From positions 1,240,001 to 1,304,000 of the forward strand of contig NC_039505.1 of NCBI RefSeq assembly GCF_003590095.1: 64,000 bases of DNA, written 5' to 3'. The notes below the pieces were generated by a model that did not search any database, was not told the origin of the DNA, and saw nothing but the letters and a program-made list of their open reading frames with translations. A program made the translations under genes and the position numbers. Source of the DNA: Trichoplusia ni. Taxonomy: Eukaryota > Arthropoda > Insecta > Lepidoptera > Noctuidae. This document shows positions 20,558 through 33,464 of the stretch, in pieces (the first letter of the stretch is position 1; each line of letters starts with the position of its first letter).

Positions 20558-22111
20558 ATGAGTGAAAATGTAGAATTTTGTGACTCAAGTGGAAGTGAGA
20601 TGGTGGAAGAGGATCTTGAAATGGAGAGCGAGCAACAAGTTAATAGGATGGAGAAAGAGAAAAATACGGAGTTAAGTAGAGAGCAACAAGTATTACCGGA
20701 GAAAAGAAGTAGACAGGAAGATGACGAAGAAGTAATTGAAGGTGATGACGGTTTCATAACCATAAAACGTGGGAGTAAACGACCAACACGAAGAAATTCA
20801 AAAAATTTTGAAGACTTGCAATTGAGATTTTCGAATAATAGTGTGAAACCCATAGAACATATTGTGTGTATTACGGCCAAAGAAACATTACCGAGGCAAT
20901 TTGGGATGGCGAAACTTTTGAGATCTCATAATTTAGGAAACATAATTAAATTAGTATACAAAAACCCTTATAGGGCCTTAATATATTTTGACAAAAAAGA
21001 AAATGCAGTGAAGATGTTAAATTGTGAGAAATTATTAGCCAACTTGGAATATAATGTCAATATAGTAGGTGAATCATCGTTATGCTATGGTTTACTGAGA
21101 CAGGTGGACTTAGAAATAGAAGATAAAGAAATATTAGAAAACCTTAGGTGTGATTTTGAGATCATATCTGCAAAACGATTAAAAAGACAGGATAGCGATG
21201 GTAAATGGGTAAATTCTGAAACAATTCGCCTATGTTTTAGAAATCACAATCTACCGTCATATGTATATGGTTTTGGGTGCAGATTTCAAGTTGAACCCTA
21301 TATTTTCCCTGTATCCCAATGTTCAATATGTTGGCGATATGGACACCTTTCTAGAACATGTCCTTCAAAAAAGATCATATGCCCTAAGTGTGGAAATAAT
21401 CACGCAAACTGTGAGACAACTAATTTTCAATGTATAAACTGCAAAGGTCCACATATGGCAATGAATAAAAGATGCCCTATTTTCTTGAAAGAAAAAGAAA
21501 TTAGAAGAATTATGTCAGAAAAGAACTGCAGCTATCGGGAAGGATTAGAAATATATAAAACCGAAAGAAAAATACAGGAAAATAATACAACACATAATGT
21601 GGATGCTGTTATGAATAATGAAACAAATAAACAGTTGCCACAAACAGAATGGACTCAGGACACAGAACCAAGAAGAACATATAGAGAAGTGGTTGTTACA
21701 GAAGCCGTTATACATGAAGAAATGAGTGCATCGGAGGAATCTGAAACAGAAGACAGCCAGAAATTAGATAATAAAACTAATACGCAGTCTGAAAAACCAA
21801 AAAAGAAGAAATCACGAAGAAAAAAAACGAAAACAGGATCGTATGGACAGGAACATTCACAAACAAATATAAGTGAGGCTGAAAACACCAATAACAAAGA
21901 GGATAAACAAAGGCAACCAGGTGAATGCAAAGAATATTGGTATGGACTATATAAAAAAATTAAGGATATATGTATGTCGAGAAATAGCTTTTCTGATAAG
22001 CTGGGATTAATTATCAACATAATTGTTCGGGATTTCATTGCACTATGTTTAAAAATAATAAATGGTAAAGATATTTTAAATCGTATACTTTCGTTCTCCA
22101 CTAATGGATAA
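20558..22111 (+). CDS. I-like LINE ORF1 (Gag-like zinc-knuckle protein)
   Basis: Intact RNA-binding protein of about 517 aa from the ATG at 20558. It has an acidic N-terminus, an RRM-like region (PRQFGMAKLLRSHNLGN), three zinc knuckles (CSICWRYGHLSRTC, CPKCGNNHANC, CINCKGPHMAMNKRC), then a lysine-rich tail (KKKKSRRKKTKTG). Expected to package element RNA into the particle. It ends in ATGGATAA, overlapping the ORF2 start. It is colinear with the minus-strand ORF1 at 140-1723. Confidence 0.93.
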   Translation: MSENVEFCDSSGSEMVEEDLEMESEQQVNRMEKEKNTELSREQQVLPEKRSRQEDDEEVIEGDDGFITIKRGSKRPTRRNSKNFEDLQLRFSNNSVKPIEHIVCITAKETLPRQFGMAKLLRSHNLGNIIKLVYKNPYRALIYFDKKENAVKMLNCEKLLANLEYNVNIVGESSLCYGLLRQVDLEIEDKEILENLRCDFEIISAKRLKRQDSDGKWVNSETIRLCFRNHNLPSYVYGFGCRFQVEPYIFPVSQCSICWRYGHLSRTCPSKKIICPKCGNNHANCETTNFQCINCKGPHMAMNKRCPIFLKEKEIRRIMSEKNCSYREGLEIYKTERKIQENNTTHNVDAVMNNETNKQLPQTEWTQDTEPRRTYREVVVTEAVIHEEMSASEESETEDSQKLDNKTNTQSEKPKKKKSRRKKTKTGSYGQEHSQTNISEAENTNNKEDKQRQPGECKEYWYGLYKKIKDICMSRNSFSDKLGLIINIIVRDFIALCLKIINGKDILNRILSFSTNG

Positions 22112-25100
22112 TAATTTTAATAACAGTTCTTATTTCATAAACATATTGCAGTGGAATGCCCAGAGTTTGAGACCTAAAATTTCAGAATTTCAAGCTTTAT
22201 TAAGTCAAGAGAACATTTATATTGCTTTAATATCAGAGACTTGGTTGGAACCTGACTCATCATTAAATATAAGTGGATATAATATCTTTAGGAATGACCG
22301 AAGCGATTCATATGGGGGAGTCGCCATTGTAATACACAAATCAATTAGAGTTCAGTTAGAAACTTTAAATCATAGTAATTCAGGAATAGAAATAAAATGT
22401 GTTAAACTTTTAAATTGTAAAGAGATTAAGAATATTATCTTGATATATTGTCCTTCCTCGGTGCATACTGTTCAGTCGGATTGGGATTTGATATTCACGA
22501 AATATACTAGTAAATGTCTAATAGCTGGTGACTTCAATGCACATCACCATAATTGATCATGTAAATCAGATACAAGAGGTACGATGGTTTTTGATGCTGC
22601 TTTGGATGCGGGATACATCTCGCTTAACAAAGGGGCAGGTGAGCACACGCGAATTAAGATGGTAAATGGTTATTTACAAAAAACGTCCCCTGATATTACA
22701 TTTGCTTCCACAGATTTAGCTTGTAAATTTGAATGGCATGTATTGAGCGAAAATTTGGGCAGTGATCATATGTGTATTAAAATTAAAAGTATCTATAGGG
22801 AAGCTATATGTATAGGTAAAAAACGTAAATATAAATCAGCCAATTGGAAAGGATATACAAAAACTATAGAAGAAGCTATTTTACCATACTGTAGAGAGTT
22901 AAATGCTCAACAAAATTATGATTATTTCATTAACATTATTAATAACGCAGCTGATAAATATATACCGTATACAAAACAATTCACGCATTATAAACCGGGT
23001 TTCCAACCAAAGTCTTACTGGAATGAAACACTCTCTAAATTAGTAGCCGAAAGGAGGTTGGCTCTAAGTAATTTTAGGTCAAATCCTACCCCCTTCAATT
23101 TAAACATTCTAGAAGAAAAGACAACAATCGCTAAGAAAGCTATTAGTAAAGCCAGATTAAATGAGCGTCGTAATTTTTACACAAGCATTGATGAGTCAAC
23201 AACGGTATCAGAAATGTGGAAACGAATGAGATGGTTGAAAGGGTGTAGCTCGGCTAAATCATACCCGTCAAGGGACCAGAAAGTATCTCTAATCCGTGAT
23301 CTGGCTCCTGATTATGTATGCTATGAGAAACCAACATTTAATTCATTCAACGTAGAGTTGGAACTCCCGGTTACATTACATGAACTGTGTAATTCACTCA
23401 AGACTAAGGATACAGCACCTGGTGAGGACGGGGTTTCTTATTCAATGATCTTTAATTTACCAACCAAGGGAAAAATATTTTTGGTGAATTTGTATAATGA
23501 TATTTTAAATTCTAGTACCGTACCCGTACAGTGGCGTGACATAGTACTGATGCCTATTCCAAAACCAGCTACAACCAGCGACAGCAATCCAAAGTTAAGG
23601 CCTATCTGCTTAATATCATGCTTGTGTAAGATTCTTCACTCCATACTGACTAAACGCATTGAATGGTTTATAGAGAAAAATAATATTTTGTCTCCATATA
23701 CGTCGGGTTTTAGAAGAGGGCAATCATGTCAAGACTGTTTAACGAGATTGACCACACAAATTCAATTAGGTTTCTCGAAAAGTTATGCAACAATCGCGTG
23801 TTTTATAGATGTTGAAAGTGCATACAATAATGTATTAATTAATAAAATGATATCGATATTGAATGAAATAGGTATCGGTAACAAAATATGTTCATATTTA
23901 TGGACTTTTTTGAATGAAAGACATCTTAAAATTATTGATGAATCTAATGAAGATGACACTATGATTAGATATACAAGTTTAGGATTAGCCCAGGGTGACC
24001 CTATATCACCAATATTATTTAACGTTGTAACATTTAAATTATTCTCAAAAACTAACAATGTACATATGTGTCAGTACGCTGATGATTTTGTCTTGTATAG
24101 TACAGACAAAAATCTCTCAGAAAGTACAACTAAATTACAAGAAACATTAGACATATTTTCATCTTGTCTAGCTGAATTAGGATTGCGTTTGTCGAATAGT
24201 AAATCAAAACTATGTATTTTTAGTAGGGGATTTAGGAGACAAAATATTACATTGAAAATAAACAATAGTGCTTTAGAATTAGTAGACAGCTATAAATATT
24301 TAGGGTTATGGCTAGACAGATCGCTACGATGGGGACGTCATGTTAATGAGGTAGTCAGAAAGTCACAGAAATACTTAAATATACTCAAAGTTCTAGCAGG
24401 TACTTCTTGGGGTATACACCCCAAACATTTACGCAGAATATATATAGCGATAGTCAGGAGTCGTATAGACTACAGTTGTTTTATTTACGACAACAGTGCG
24501 AGTTCACATTTATATAAATTACAGAAAGTACAGAATCAGGCACTGAGAATTATAGGTGGTTTTATAAAATCTACGCCGATCCACACCATGGAGAGTGAGC
24601 TATGTATTCCACCATTGCACATAAGAAGAAAATTCCTAGCCTACAAATATTGTTTAAAATCCCTATCTTGGACTAATAATGTAACAATCAAATTATTAAA
24701 AGAATTAAATATGTTTATTAACAACAGCTATTGGACACGGAAAAAGATTCCATTACTTGTAAATGTTTTAAATGAAATTAAAGATGTACAAGTGGCCTCA
24801 TCCTCTCCATTAGAGATGTATACCTTAAAAACGTGGGTCTCTTACATTGACACGAATAACATAGTCTCGGTTGATTTGGACAGTATGCATCGAGCTAAAG
24901 ATTGTTACGAATTAAATCTGTTGAAACACACTGTAATGAAAGAATTAATAGAGAAATATGCTGATTGGGTAGTAATTTACACAGATGGATCTAAGAGCAA
25001 GAAAGGTAGGGGTTCTGCATTTTACGTTCGCTCGCAAGAAAATTCTAATGGATGCTTTAAAGTAATTGGAAATGTGTGTATCATGTCGTTGGAGCTCATT

Positions 25101-25826
25101 GCAATCTCAGAAGCACTATCATATTATTATATCAAAACCATTTCTGAAAATAGAGCTGTTATATGTTCAGACAGCAAGAGTGCGTTATATCATATAGCTC
25201 GATGCGCCTCTGGTCGCAGAGGTACACCGATAGCATACGAGATACTCTCTAAAATTGAAGAACTAGCGGAGAAAGGAGTGGATCTGAGGTTGCAATGGGT
25301 TCCTTCGCACATTGGGATACGTGGTAATGAGGAGGCGGATAGATTGGCGAAAATTGGAAGTACAGAAGGACAAGAAATATATGTGAAACCATATTATTCA
25401 GAAATATTAACGAAATACAATGGACAGTGTTATGATTTATGGAAAGAGTATTTCGATCAGAGATCGTTGGAAAAGGGTTTATGGTATAAAACTATCCAAT
25501 GTCAGCCTCCTCGTATACCGTGGTGTACATATAGCCAGCTGAGTAGGAAACTGATTACTATAGCGCACAGAATCAGGACCGGACATATCCCATCAAACAA
25601 ATTTGCCTTCTTAATGGGGAAAGCTCCTTCCCCTAAATGTGATACTTGTGGTGTAATAGATGATACTTACCATTTGTTGATGGAATGTGTTCAGTTCCAT
25701 GCGGAGAGAAAGGAACTATTTGAAAAATTTGATGTGGATATATTGCAAGTCGGAATCATGAATTCCTTACTATCAAAACCTAACAGTGAAGAAGCTTGTC
25801 TTTTGTTTAATCTATTGGCATCATAA
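22104..25826 (+). pseudogene. I-like LINE ORF2 (EN-RT-RNase H) with one TGA
   Basis: Second ORF carrying all enzymes of retrotransposition. The endonuclease has LQWNAQSLRP, LISETWLEP and AGDFNAHHHN. The reverse transcriptase has DTAPGEDGVSY, LRPICLISCLCKILH, GFRRGQSCQDCL and CQYADDFVLYS. RNase H has YTDGSKSKKG, MSLELIAISEAL, CSDSKSALYHI and GNEEADRLAKIG, so the D-E-D-D residues are all present. A C-terminal zinc motif CDTCGVIDDTYHLLMEC follows. The frame is open for about 1,240 codons except TGA at 22554-22556, where this family normally has Trp after HHN. RNase H places it in the I/R1 superclade. Confidence 0.93.
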
Positions 25827-25944
25827 GTTAAGCTACTTAGTAAATAATTAGCGAATAAGATTAACCGGACTGACATATACATGTAGTATAAAAGTCCAAA
25901 AAAAAAAAATAAAGAATAAAAAAAAAAAAAAAGACAATTTGAAG

Positions 25945-26262
25945 CTGAGTGAGCTGTCCAGAGAGAACATCCATGTGTGCCACCGATTGGGATCAGGCAA
26001 GCGTTCCAGACCATTACTCGTGAGGTTCTTTACCACCGAGCATCGCCACCTTGTTTGGGATGCCAAGAAGTCACTTAAAGGTACAGGTTACACAATATCC
26101 GAATTTCTTACTCGTATGCGTCACCAAACGTTTATCGCTGCACGCAAACGCTTCGGGATGACTAATTGCTGGTCGAGTGAGGGCAAGATAGTTATCATCA
26201 CTCCTGACAAATCTCGTCACAAATTGGAATCCATGGAGGAACTTCAAAAACTACTTTTATGA
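25945..26262 (+). pseudogene. LINE ORF1, 3' piece
   Basis: Continuation of the ORF1 that begins at 20123: LSRENIHVCHRLGSG, PLLVRFFTTEHRHLVWDAKK and FIAARKRFGMTNCWSSEG, then stop at 26262. The pattern (HRLG, RPLLVRF, R-F) is that of L1-type ORF1 C-terminal domains, which bind nucleic acid. The phase is exactly preserved across the insertion. Confidence 0.82.
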
Positions 26263-26812
26263 TATCCCTCAAACAACGATGTCCTTGAACAGCCGGCAGA
26301 CCCGATTTCACCTCAGCCTGCCTCAACAAGGTCCAAAGGAGGTTTAAGCGACGTAACTAAGTTTGTTTATCTTCAGTATTAATTTTAACCTTGCTGCCTT
26401 GCACCTCATTTATTTTACCGCTGATTCATAGCTTATTGTTACATAACCTTTGTTTCAACCACCGTCTTGCACTTCATTCTTTTCCTTTCTTTAACACCTT
26501 CAACATTTGTATTATTTATCTATTACTATATATAATTATAGTCGGTATCTTGATGAAAATGTTATTGACATTTACATTCCGTAACTTTTAACTGACAGCT
26601 GTCAGCTGTCAAACCCAGTAATGTCTTTGCATTTTGTTCACGTTTCGTTACACCTTATCAGTTTAGGTGCATCGCAGCAAAATCTTCTATCTGTTTATGT
26701 TACTATGTATTTTTTATTTTCTTACGAGTTGGGGAGGTTGTCTTTTAAGCAACCAATAAACCTTAATTTTGTATTAATTTTTAGTTTTTACTTATTTTAT
26801 ATTTTAATTTAA

Positions 26813-29573
26813 ATGGACATTGTAGCTAATTTTAATGACAACTTCTTCTCTTGTTCCTCTTCTGACAGTTTCGCGAGCGCGGACAGTCGCGATGCGTCCA
26901 TTCCACGCTCGCTGCATGATAACCTCTCTTATCTTTTTTCTAATTTCCCCAAAAATCTCCATATCGCCCACATCAACGCTCAGAGTGTTCCGGCTCACTA
27001 CTCCGATCTTCTGGTATCCTTTAGCAGCGTTCATCTTGACATCCTTCTCATCTCTGAATCGTTCCTTAAGCCCTCCCTTCCCTCGACCCACTTTGCGCTT
27101 CCTGGTTTTGTGTTGATTCGCAACGATAGAACTGGGAAAGGCGGGGGTGGGGTCGCTATCTATCTCCGTGTCGATTTACCCTACAAGGTTATTTATAAAT
27201 CTCCTTCCCTTTACTCTGAATCGGCTAAATACATTTTCCTCGAAGTCCTCGTCAACCACTCCAAAATCTTAATTGCGGTATTTTATAGTCCCATTTGTCA
27301 CATTAAATATTTTGGTGATCTGGAAATGCAGTTTTCTAACCTTTGTCCCCAGTATCACCACGTTATCATGATGGGTGACTTCAATAAATGTTTATTAAAA
27401 AACGATTTTCGCCCAAGAAGACTGCAAGGCCTCCTGTCTTCCATCAATCTTCATATTTTTCCTCTTTCTGCCACTCACTTTGCCCCGAATTCTTCTCCAT
27501 CTTTGCTTGATCTCATGTTTGTTTCGTCTCCTTCCAATGTTTCCGACCACGGCCAACTTCCTGCTTGTTTTTCCTATCACAACCTTCTCTTTATGTCATA
27601 TCGCATCCGTTCCCACAAACGCAAATCTCAACTCTTGAAGCTACGCAGCTTTAAGGGTATAAATCTGGAGGCATTGCAGCTTGACGCTAGTCTTATTGAC
27701 TGGAGCCCTGTGATAGATGTCTCTGACATCGACAACAAAGTGAACCGTTTCACTTCTACATTACTTGGTTTATTCGATCCACATGCCCCGGTCCGCTTAG
27801 TGAAAGTTTGTCGCGAACCGGCTCCCTGGATCTCACCCACCATTTTGGATGCCATGGCTCAGAGGGACAGAGCAAAGCGCAAATACGAACGCAGACCTTC
27901 TGCTGAAAATCTCGTTCGTTACAAAGCCGCACGCAACCGCTGCAACCATTTATGCCAGACAGCCAGAAGAAAGCACTTCCATGATAACCTCATCGATCGT
28001 AGCTGTGGCGATGTCTGGAAATTTCTGCGTTCGGTTGGGATTGGTAGGTCTAGCCTAGCTGCCGATAGTGACATTGACCTAACGGCCTTAAATCACCATT
28101 TCTCTCTTCCCAAATTGCTTTGCAAATTGCAATTTCTTCCTCTGCGATGGGTAACGACAATCTATGCTCTCGTATGGTATTCCCTATACTCTCACAGTTA
28201 CTCCCCATTCTTACGCATTTATTTAACTATTCCCTATCATCCAGTTCCTTTCCTACTGCGTGGAAACTCGCGCATGTTATTCCTCTCCCTAAATCCCCAA
28301 ATCCATCCACTTTCTCCCAATACCGACCTATTTCAATACTTCCTTATCTTACCTTAATCCGGTTTTCGTCCTGGCCATAGTACCGTCACAGCTCTCCTCA
28401 ATGTCACGGATAATATCCGCTGGGCTATGGAAAATAAATCTCTCACTATCCTTGTCCTTCTCGACTTCAGCTCTGCTTTCAATTCTGTGGACTTCGATAT
28501 CCTCCTAGGAGTCCTGCAGGCTCTTAACTTTTCCTCCTCTTCCTTGACCTGGTTTGGCTCATACATCCGAGGTCGTTCTCAGCGAGTCCGCCTTGATGAG
28601 AGTTACTCTGACTGGTGCGATTTTGTTGCGTGTACCTCAGGGAGGCGTCCTTTCTCCTCTTCTTCTCTCAGTCTTCATTAACTCCATCTGTAAATTCATT
28701 TCCTCAACCTTTCACCTTTATGCTGATGACCTGCAGATCTATCGTCATTTTACCCTGCCTGAGGCTAATGCTGCCATAGATGCCATGAATCGTGACTTAG
28801 CCAGCATTGGCAAGTAGGCTAGATCTTATGGTCTTCTAGTTAATCCTGCTAAGTCAAAGGCCATGATTATTGGCAGTAGGCACTACCGCAATGCTATTGA
28901 TCTGTCCTCCCTGATGCCTCTGTGTCTCGATGGTGAGGTGATATCCTACTCTGACACCGCTAAGAACTTGGGGGTGTTAATAGATTCACATCTCTTCTGG
29001 CGTGATCAGGTTAACGAGGTAAGTCGCAAAGTCCACTTTTCCATACATTCTTTGCGATGCCTACAAACCTTTCTTCCTCACAAGACCAAAATTTTATTAG
29101 CCCAATCCCTTATTCAGCCTATTATCGACTATGCCGATGCCTGTTACTTGGATGCCACCGAGGAGCTGCTAAATAAGCTTGAGAAGGTGCAAAATTTGTG
29201 TATCCGCTTTGTTTTTGGGCTCAGAAAATACGATCACATCTCTCAGTTTCGCAATGAACTCAAGTGGCTCCCGATTCGCCTTCGCAGGAACACTCGTATC
29301 CTATGTCTCCTATATAATGTCCTTCACAACCCACTTTATCCCTCCTACTTGCGTGACCGCTTTTCCTATATCCCCCTCCTGATGCCCTTTGCAGATCACA
29401 CCTTTTAATCCCATCTCAAAATTCACCCTCACTCCACCGACTTCTATTCCTTCTCCTTCTCTGTCCATGCAGCGCGGCTGTGGAATGCGTTGCCGCCTAA
29501 CATTCGCGACTCCCAATCTATCAGTATATTTAAACGTCGTGTCAAAGAACACTATCTTGCATCACTAAGATAG
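26813..29573 (+). pseudogene. LINE ORF2 (EN-RT), several frameshifts
   Basis: The endonuclease is open from 26813 (IAHINAQSVPAHYSD, LLISESFLKP, MMGDFNKCLL, VSDHGQLPACF), then the linker (PWISPTILDAMAQRDRAKRKY). Near 28090 the frame shifts. RT motifs follow in different frames: WKLAHVIPLPKSPNP at 28260, VLLDFSSAFNSVDFD at 28450, VPQGGVLSPLLLSVF at 28630, FHLYADDLQIY at 28705. A TAG interrupts at 28816. The C-terminal region 28863-29573 ends RRVKEHYLASLR. No RNase H. I count at least four breaks, so the protein is not functional. Confidence 0.87.
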
Positions 29574-32500
29574 CTTAATGTCCTTGTCTTATGTTATATT
29601 ATATATTTATATAAGTATATATTTTATAAATATTGTTTTATGTGGTGTATTTGTTATTTTTATTGTCCTATATTTGTCTACACACTGTGTTTATGTTTCT
29701 TTTTGTCATCTCCTGTCGCAGGTCTGCTGGAAGAAGTTTCTTGAGAAATAAGCAGTACCTTTGTACCTTCGGTGTTTTTCTTTTTATACGTGTTTTACTC
29801 TGTGTTTGTTGTGTGTACATAAATAAATAAATAAAAAGAGTTTTATATTAGTTTTGACCTACCATTTTATTTCATGTTGATCTGAAATATAATTGATTAA
29901 CAGAGTAGTAATCCCATTCGCTACTGTGTGGCATCGCTATTTTTTTCAGAGAAAAAAAATGTTTTTTTGTCTATGGCAACTCACAACTAAACGTCACTTT
30001 CTTTTTTCGCGACTTAACGGCATCGTGGTGATTTTGTTAATTGCACTTTAATTACGTTATATAAATAGTTTTTGGCATATTTCAAGTCGAAAAAGTATTG
30101 CCAAGTGATACAAAAGCCTTGAAAATGCTGGCCAAGATGTTTAAAAGTGATCTTCAAGACTATAAAGGCGCTGCGGAGTTAATGCAGGATGCGTGTACGC
30201 ATCCCTTGCCCTAGGTTCATCGCCGTGGGATGGAACCCCAAAAATTCGGAATATAAACGATGGAACACTGACCCCATAACCTTAAAGAGGGGGGCCAGCA
30301 GGTGAGTTTTTCTCTGATTTTAGGTTCAGCGAACAAGGACGCAAATATGATGTGAGACGATGCGAAATACTAAAAACATGCATGAACCGAGCGGGTACGA
30401 GATACTTTAGCTCGAAGATCGGGCTCTTCGCGAGACGTCGTAGCTCTGATAAACCCTACTGCAAAGTTCGGGACGCGAGCCCGCAACTTTGATAGTACAC
30501 AAACAACATGCATCAATTATGGCCGTGCTTTGTACGGCCATAATATACGCGATACAGCACGAAAGCAAGGTGGACCCAAGAGTGGTATGACACAACTGTG
30601 ACACTCTCGCTGAACAGGACACAGGAAGGGTGGCCCTGAGAGGGTGCACCATGCCATGCATCCAGCAGGCAATTTCAACTAGGTATATGTAATATATCTA
30701 ACTGTCTTTCATGGTGTAAACATACCACCACTAATGTACCTTAAAATACTTGAACATAACATTGTTTACATAAACAATATACATATAAACGAAGTCAACA
30801 ATATGTGTCAGACCATCAATAACTCATTTAAGAGTTAGGGGCTGTACAAATATGCACTCACAGTAAAAATTTATATGTATATATATGTCTAAAGATTTAA
30901 TATTCTTAAGATCACCAAACTCAACGGACAGATCAGATTTGTTCTTAACTGAAAACCAAAAATATATATAGAAAAATATTATAGTTTTCAAATAGTGGAT
31001 ATGAGAACCTTGGACCATCAATATCACATGTCTTGCACAGTCTTAAGATAAAACTGATTCCTTAGGGTCAATAACACCTAAACTCAGGAAAATTCATCTG
31101 CTTTGAGTTTGAAAATGTCATATAAATTTACTGCAATTCCAAGTAGTCCATGCACAGCACCCACAGTCCTTACACACTAGAGATTTAACAAACGGTTGTC
31201 TGAATGACCACCCATTGGTTTGAATCAGAATAAATGTCTGGCTGACAGGGGGGATACACTCACATTTATCTAAATTATTTTCCCTCATTGTTAACTATGA
31301 TTAAAGTATATTAGTGCCCTAAATACTTTAGGTTTACAATGAATAGAGACTAGTTAACATCAGAAATACAGCAAGATGCATTCTCACTTCAGATGCATTT
31401 TCACTCCTATAGACATACTAAATTATCAATGATGTTGAACACTGCCCAATCAGTAAATTTGCAAGATTGTTGGGAACCTTCTGTCAACCTGCCCAAGAGG
31501 CTATATTCAAACACACACAAAAAATAATAGAACAAGTTAAGTACTTAGCCTTGTTGCATAACAATAGCAATCTTGATCCTGTCAACTGACCCGAGATGGG
31601 GCCCCATTACATAACCCGAAACTATAAGAACATTGCAGAAAATGTATACTAGAACTAGTTTCTAAAGCTTTCTCATAGAATGGTGACACATTGTAATGGC
31701 GAAAACAATTGTAGTGTAGTGCCTTGTTTAGAACGATGACTTACATTTAATACATATCATTATTACTCATAATCATAGAAATCTAAATAACAAGGTAATA
31801 TTTAGATTTCTATGCTCATAATATTAACTGAATTAAAACACATTGCAAGACTATACAGCCATAGTAACATGGCTGCAAATACATAAGTAAGATAAATAGT
31901 GCTCAGTTCAACATGTAAGTCAACGAAAAACCATACTTGTTTCGTTATCAATAGATTTTAGGCCCCACAAGTTTATCTATAGCAATAAAAAATAATGTAA
32001 CACACATAACACGAATAACATTAATGCCACTAAACACTAAATATGCACGATATGCATCAATACTTAGTCGACATGAATATGTTTTTTATGCATTCCCAAC
32101 ATTTGTTTACTTTACTAAATGTTTCAGAATATTAATAATGACAAAGCAAAAAGTCATAAGTTCTTATTCACCCAATTTTGGGATTTTTAACCGTGAATTG
32201 AACACACACTGAGCAGACTAGGTGCCCTGGCAAAAAGCATTTCTTAGGGGAAGCACTTAGAAGCCAATGTTAGATAGCTCATTAACCATCATGTTACCAT
32301 CTGTGTCAACAGTTACAACAAAGCAGTAACCGGGATCCTATTCTGATCTTCACTCTTATTAATTAGGAAACATTAATAGAAAGGTTAGAAAATGGAGCTA
32401 GCTTCAAAACCCTAAATTTCCACAAATCAGCATTGACTCTACACATGGGAGAGGAATTGAGTATGGATAAAAAATGATTGCTGAGAGGCTTACTCAGATT

Positions 32501-33464
32501 GAGATTTGCCTGAATTACAGAACGCCAGAACCCATATTTTGTATTGAACCAGCTAACTGATCTGCTAGCTGCCTCAAAGCACAATATTATAAACATATTG
32601 CTTATCGGTTAAGAAAGTATAGATGGTTATTGAATAGAACTTGCAACAACTGGTTACAAGCAACATGATGACAAAATAGGCTAGAACATAATTATATGGC
32701 ACAGGAATAACTCTGTTGACAATAGACACATACATTTGTTAATGACACATACAATACACCTGTATCTGAAGAGACAGAATTATTTAGTTATTTATTTGAA
32801 CCAAGACACAAAAATCTCCTAACTCCTAGCTTTGATAGCTGCTCAATGGGTACTAGCCGCCCTCTCATATATTAAATTAAATAACATAGCCCATGTCACA
32901 CCCTGACAATTAATAAGATGAGAATTGTGATAACCAATCTTTTGACAGCACCTTACTCTTAGTAAAAAAGGAAAGGAACCATAATGTACTTTTAAGATCA
33001 TAAATTATGGCTAACTTCAAAGATTTGAAGATCCTTGTAGCCTCAACCAATACCTGAAATAAGTTAACTTTACCATATTAAAAGTCTTACCCTTGGCCTT
33101 CAAAACAGTTAATCAGCAGAGGTATCAAATTTATACTTGCTGACAGCTGTATCCCTCCAGCAGTACATCTGCAAGAGCAGCAGGAATGCTCTTGAATTTA
33201 ATCAGGAAAACCGGTGGTTTGGTTGAAGCTTCTACTACCTTTGCAAGGCCTTATAGCTCATATGTCTTAGGAACCGACAACTGCAGTGACAAAATTTTTA
33301 ATTTAATTTTAATCATAATTGAGTGACTTACAAACTGCAACTTACAGTAAATGGAATATCTCATTATCATCTTGTTATTTTTTTATTAATAGCTTATTAA
33401 TAAGAAATATTTGCAGTACCTTAAATACTCGTATTATCACTGCGCTAAAAAAGAGCAAAAATTA

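Larger units (their letters stand above)
20453..25932 (+). mobile_element. Full-length I-like LINE, nearly intact
   Basis: A 5.48-kb non-LTR retrotransposon with 5' UTR (20453-20557, rich in CG), ORF1, ORF2 overlapping by 8 nt, a short 3' UTR and an A-rich tail. It is flanked by a perfect 12-bp target duplication GACAATTTGAAG (20441-20452 and 25933-25944). It lies within ORF1 of an older LINE. Both ORFs are open except for one TGA codon in ORF2. Confidence 0.95.
19971..29840 (+). mobile_element. Decayed LINE (L1-like ORF1), interrupted by an I-like LINE
   Basis: Plus-strand non-LTR element with ORF1 in two pieces (20123-20452 and 25945-26262), a spacer, a broken ORF2 (26813 to about 29573), and a 3' end with an (AAAT)n-type tail at 29817-29836. 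The I-like LINE at 20453-25932 separates the ORF1 pieces. The 5' boundary is approximate. Confidence 0.8.

Noticed and set aside
21655..22101. 148-codon minus-strand ORF
   Set aside because: Antisense of the lysine-rich ORF1 tail. Apparent hydrophobic runs are a by-product.
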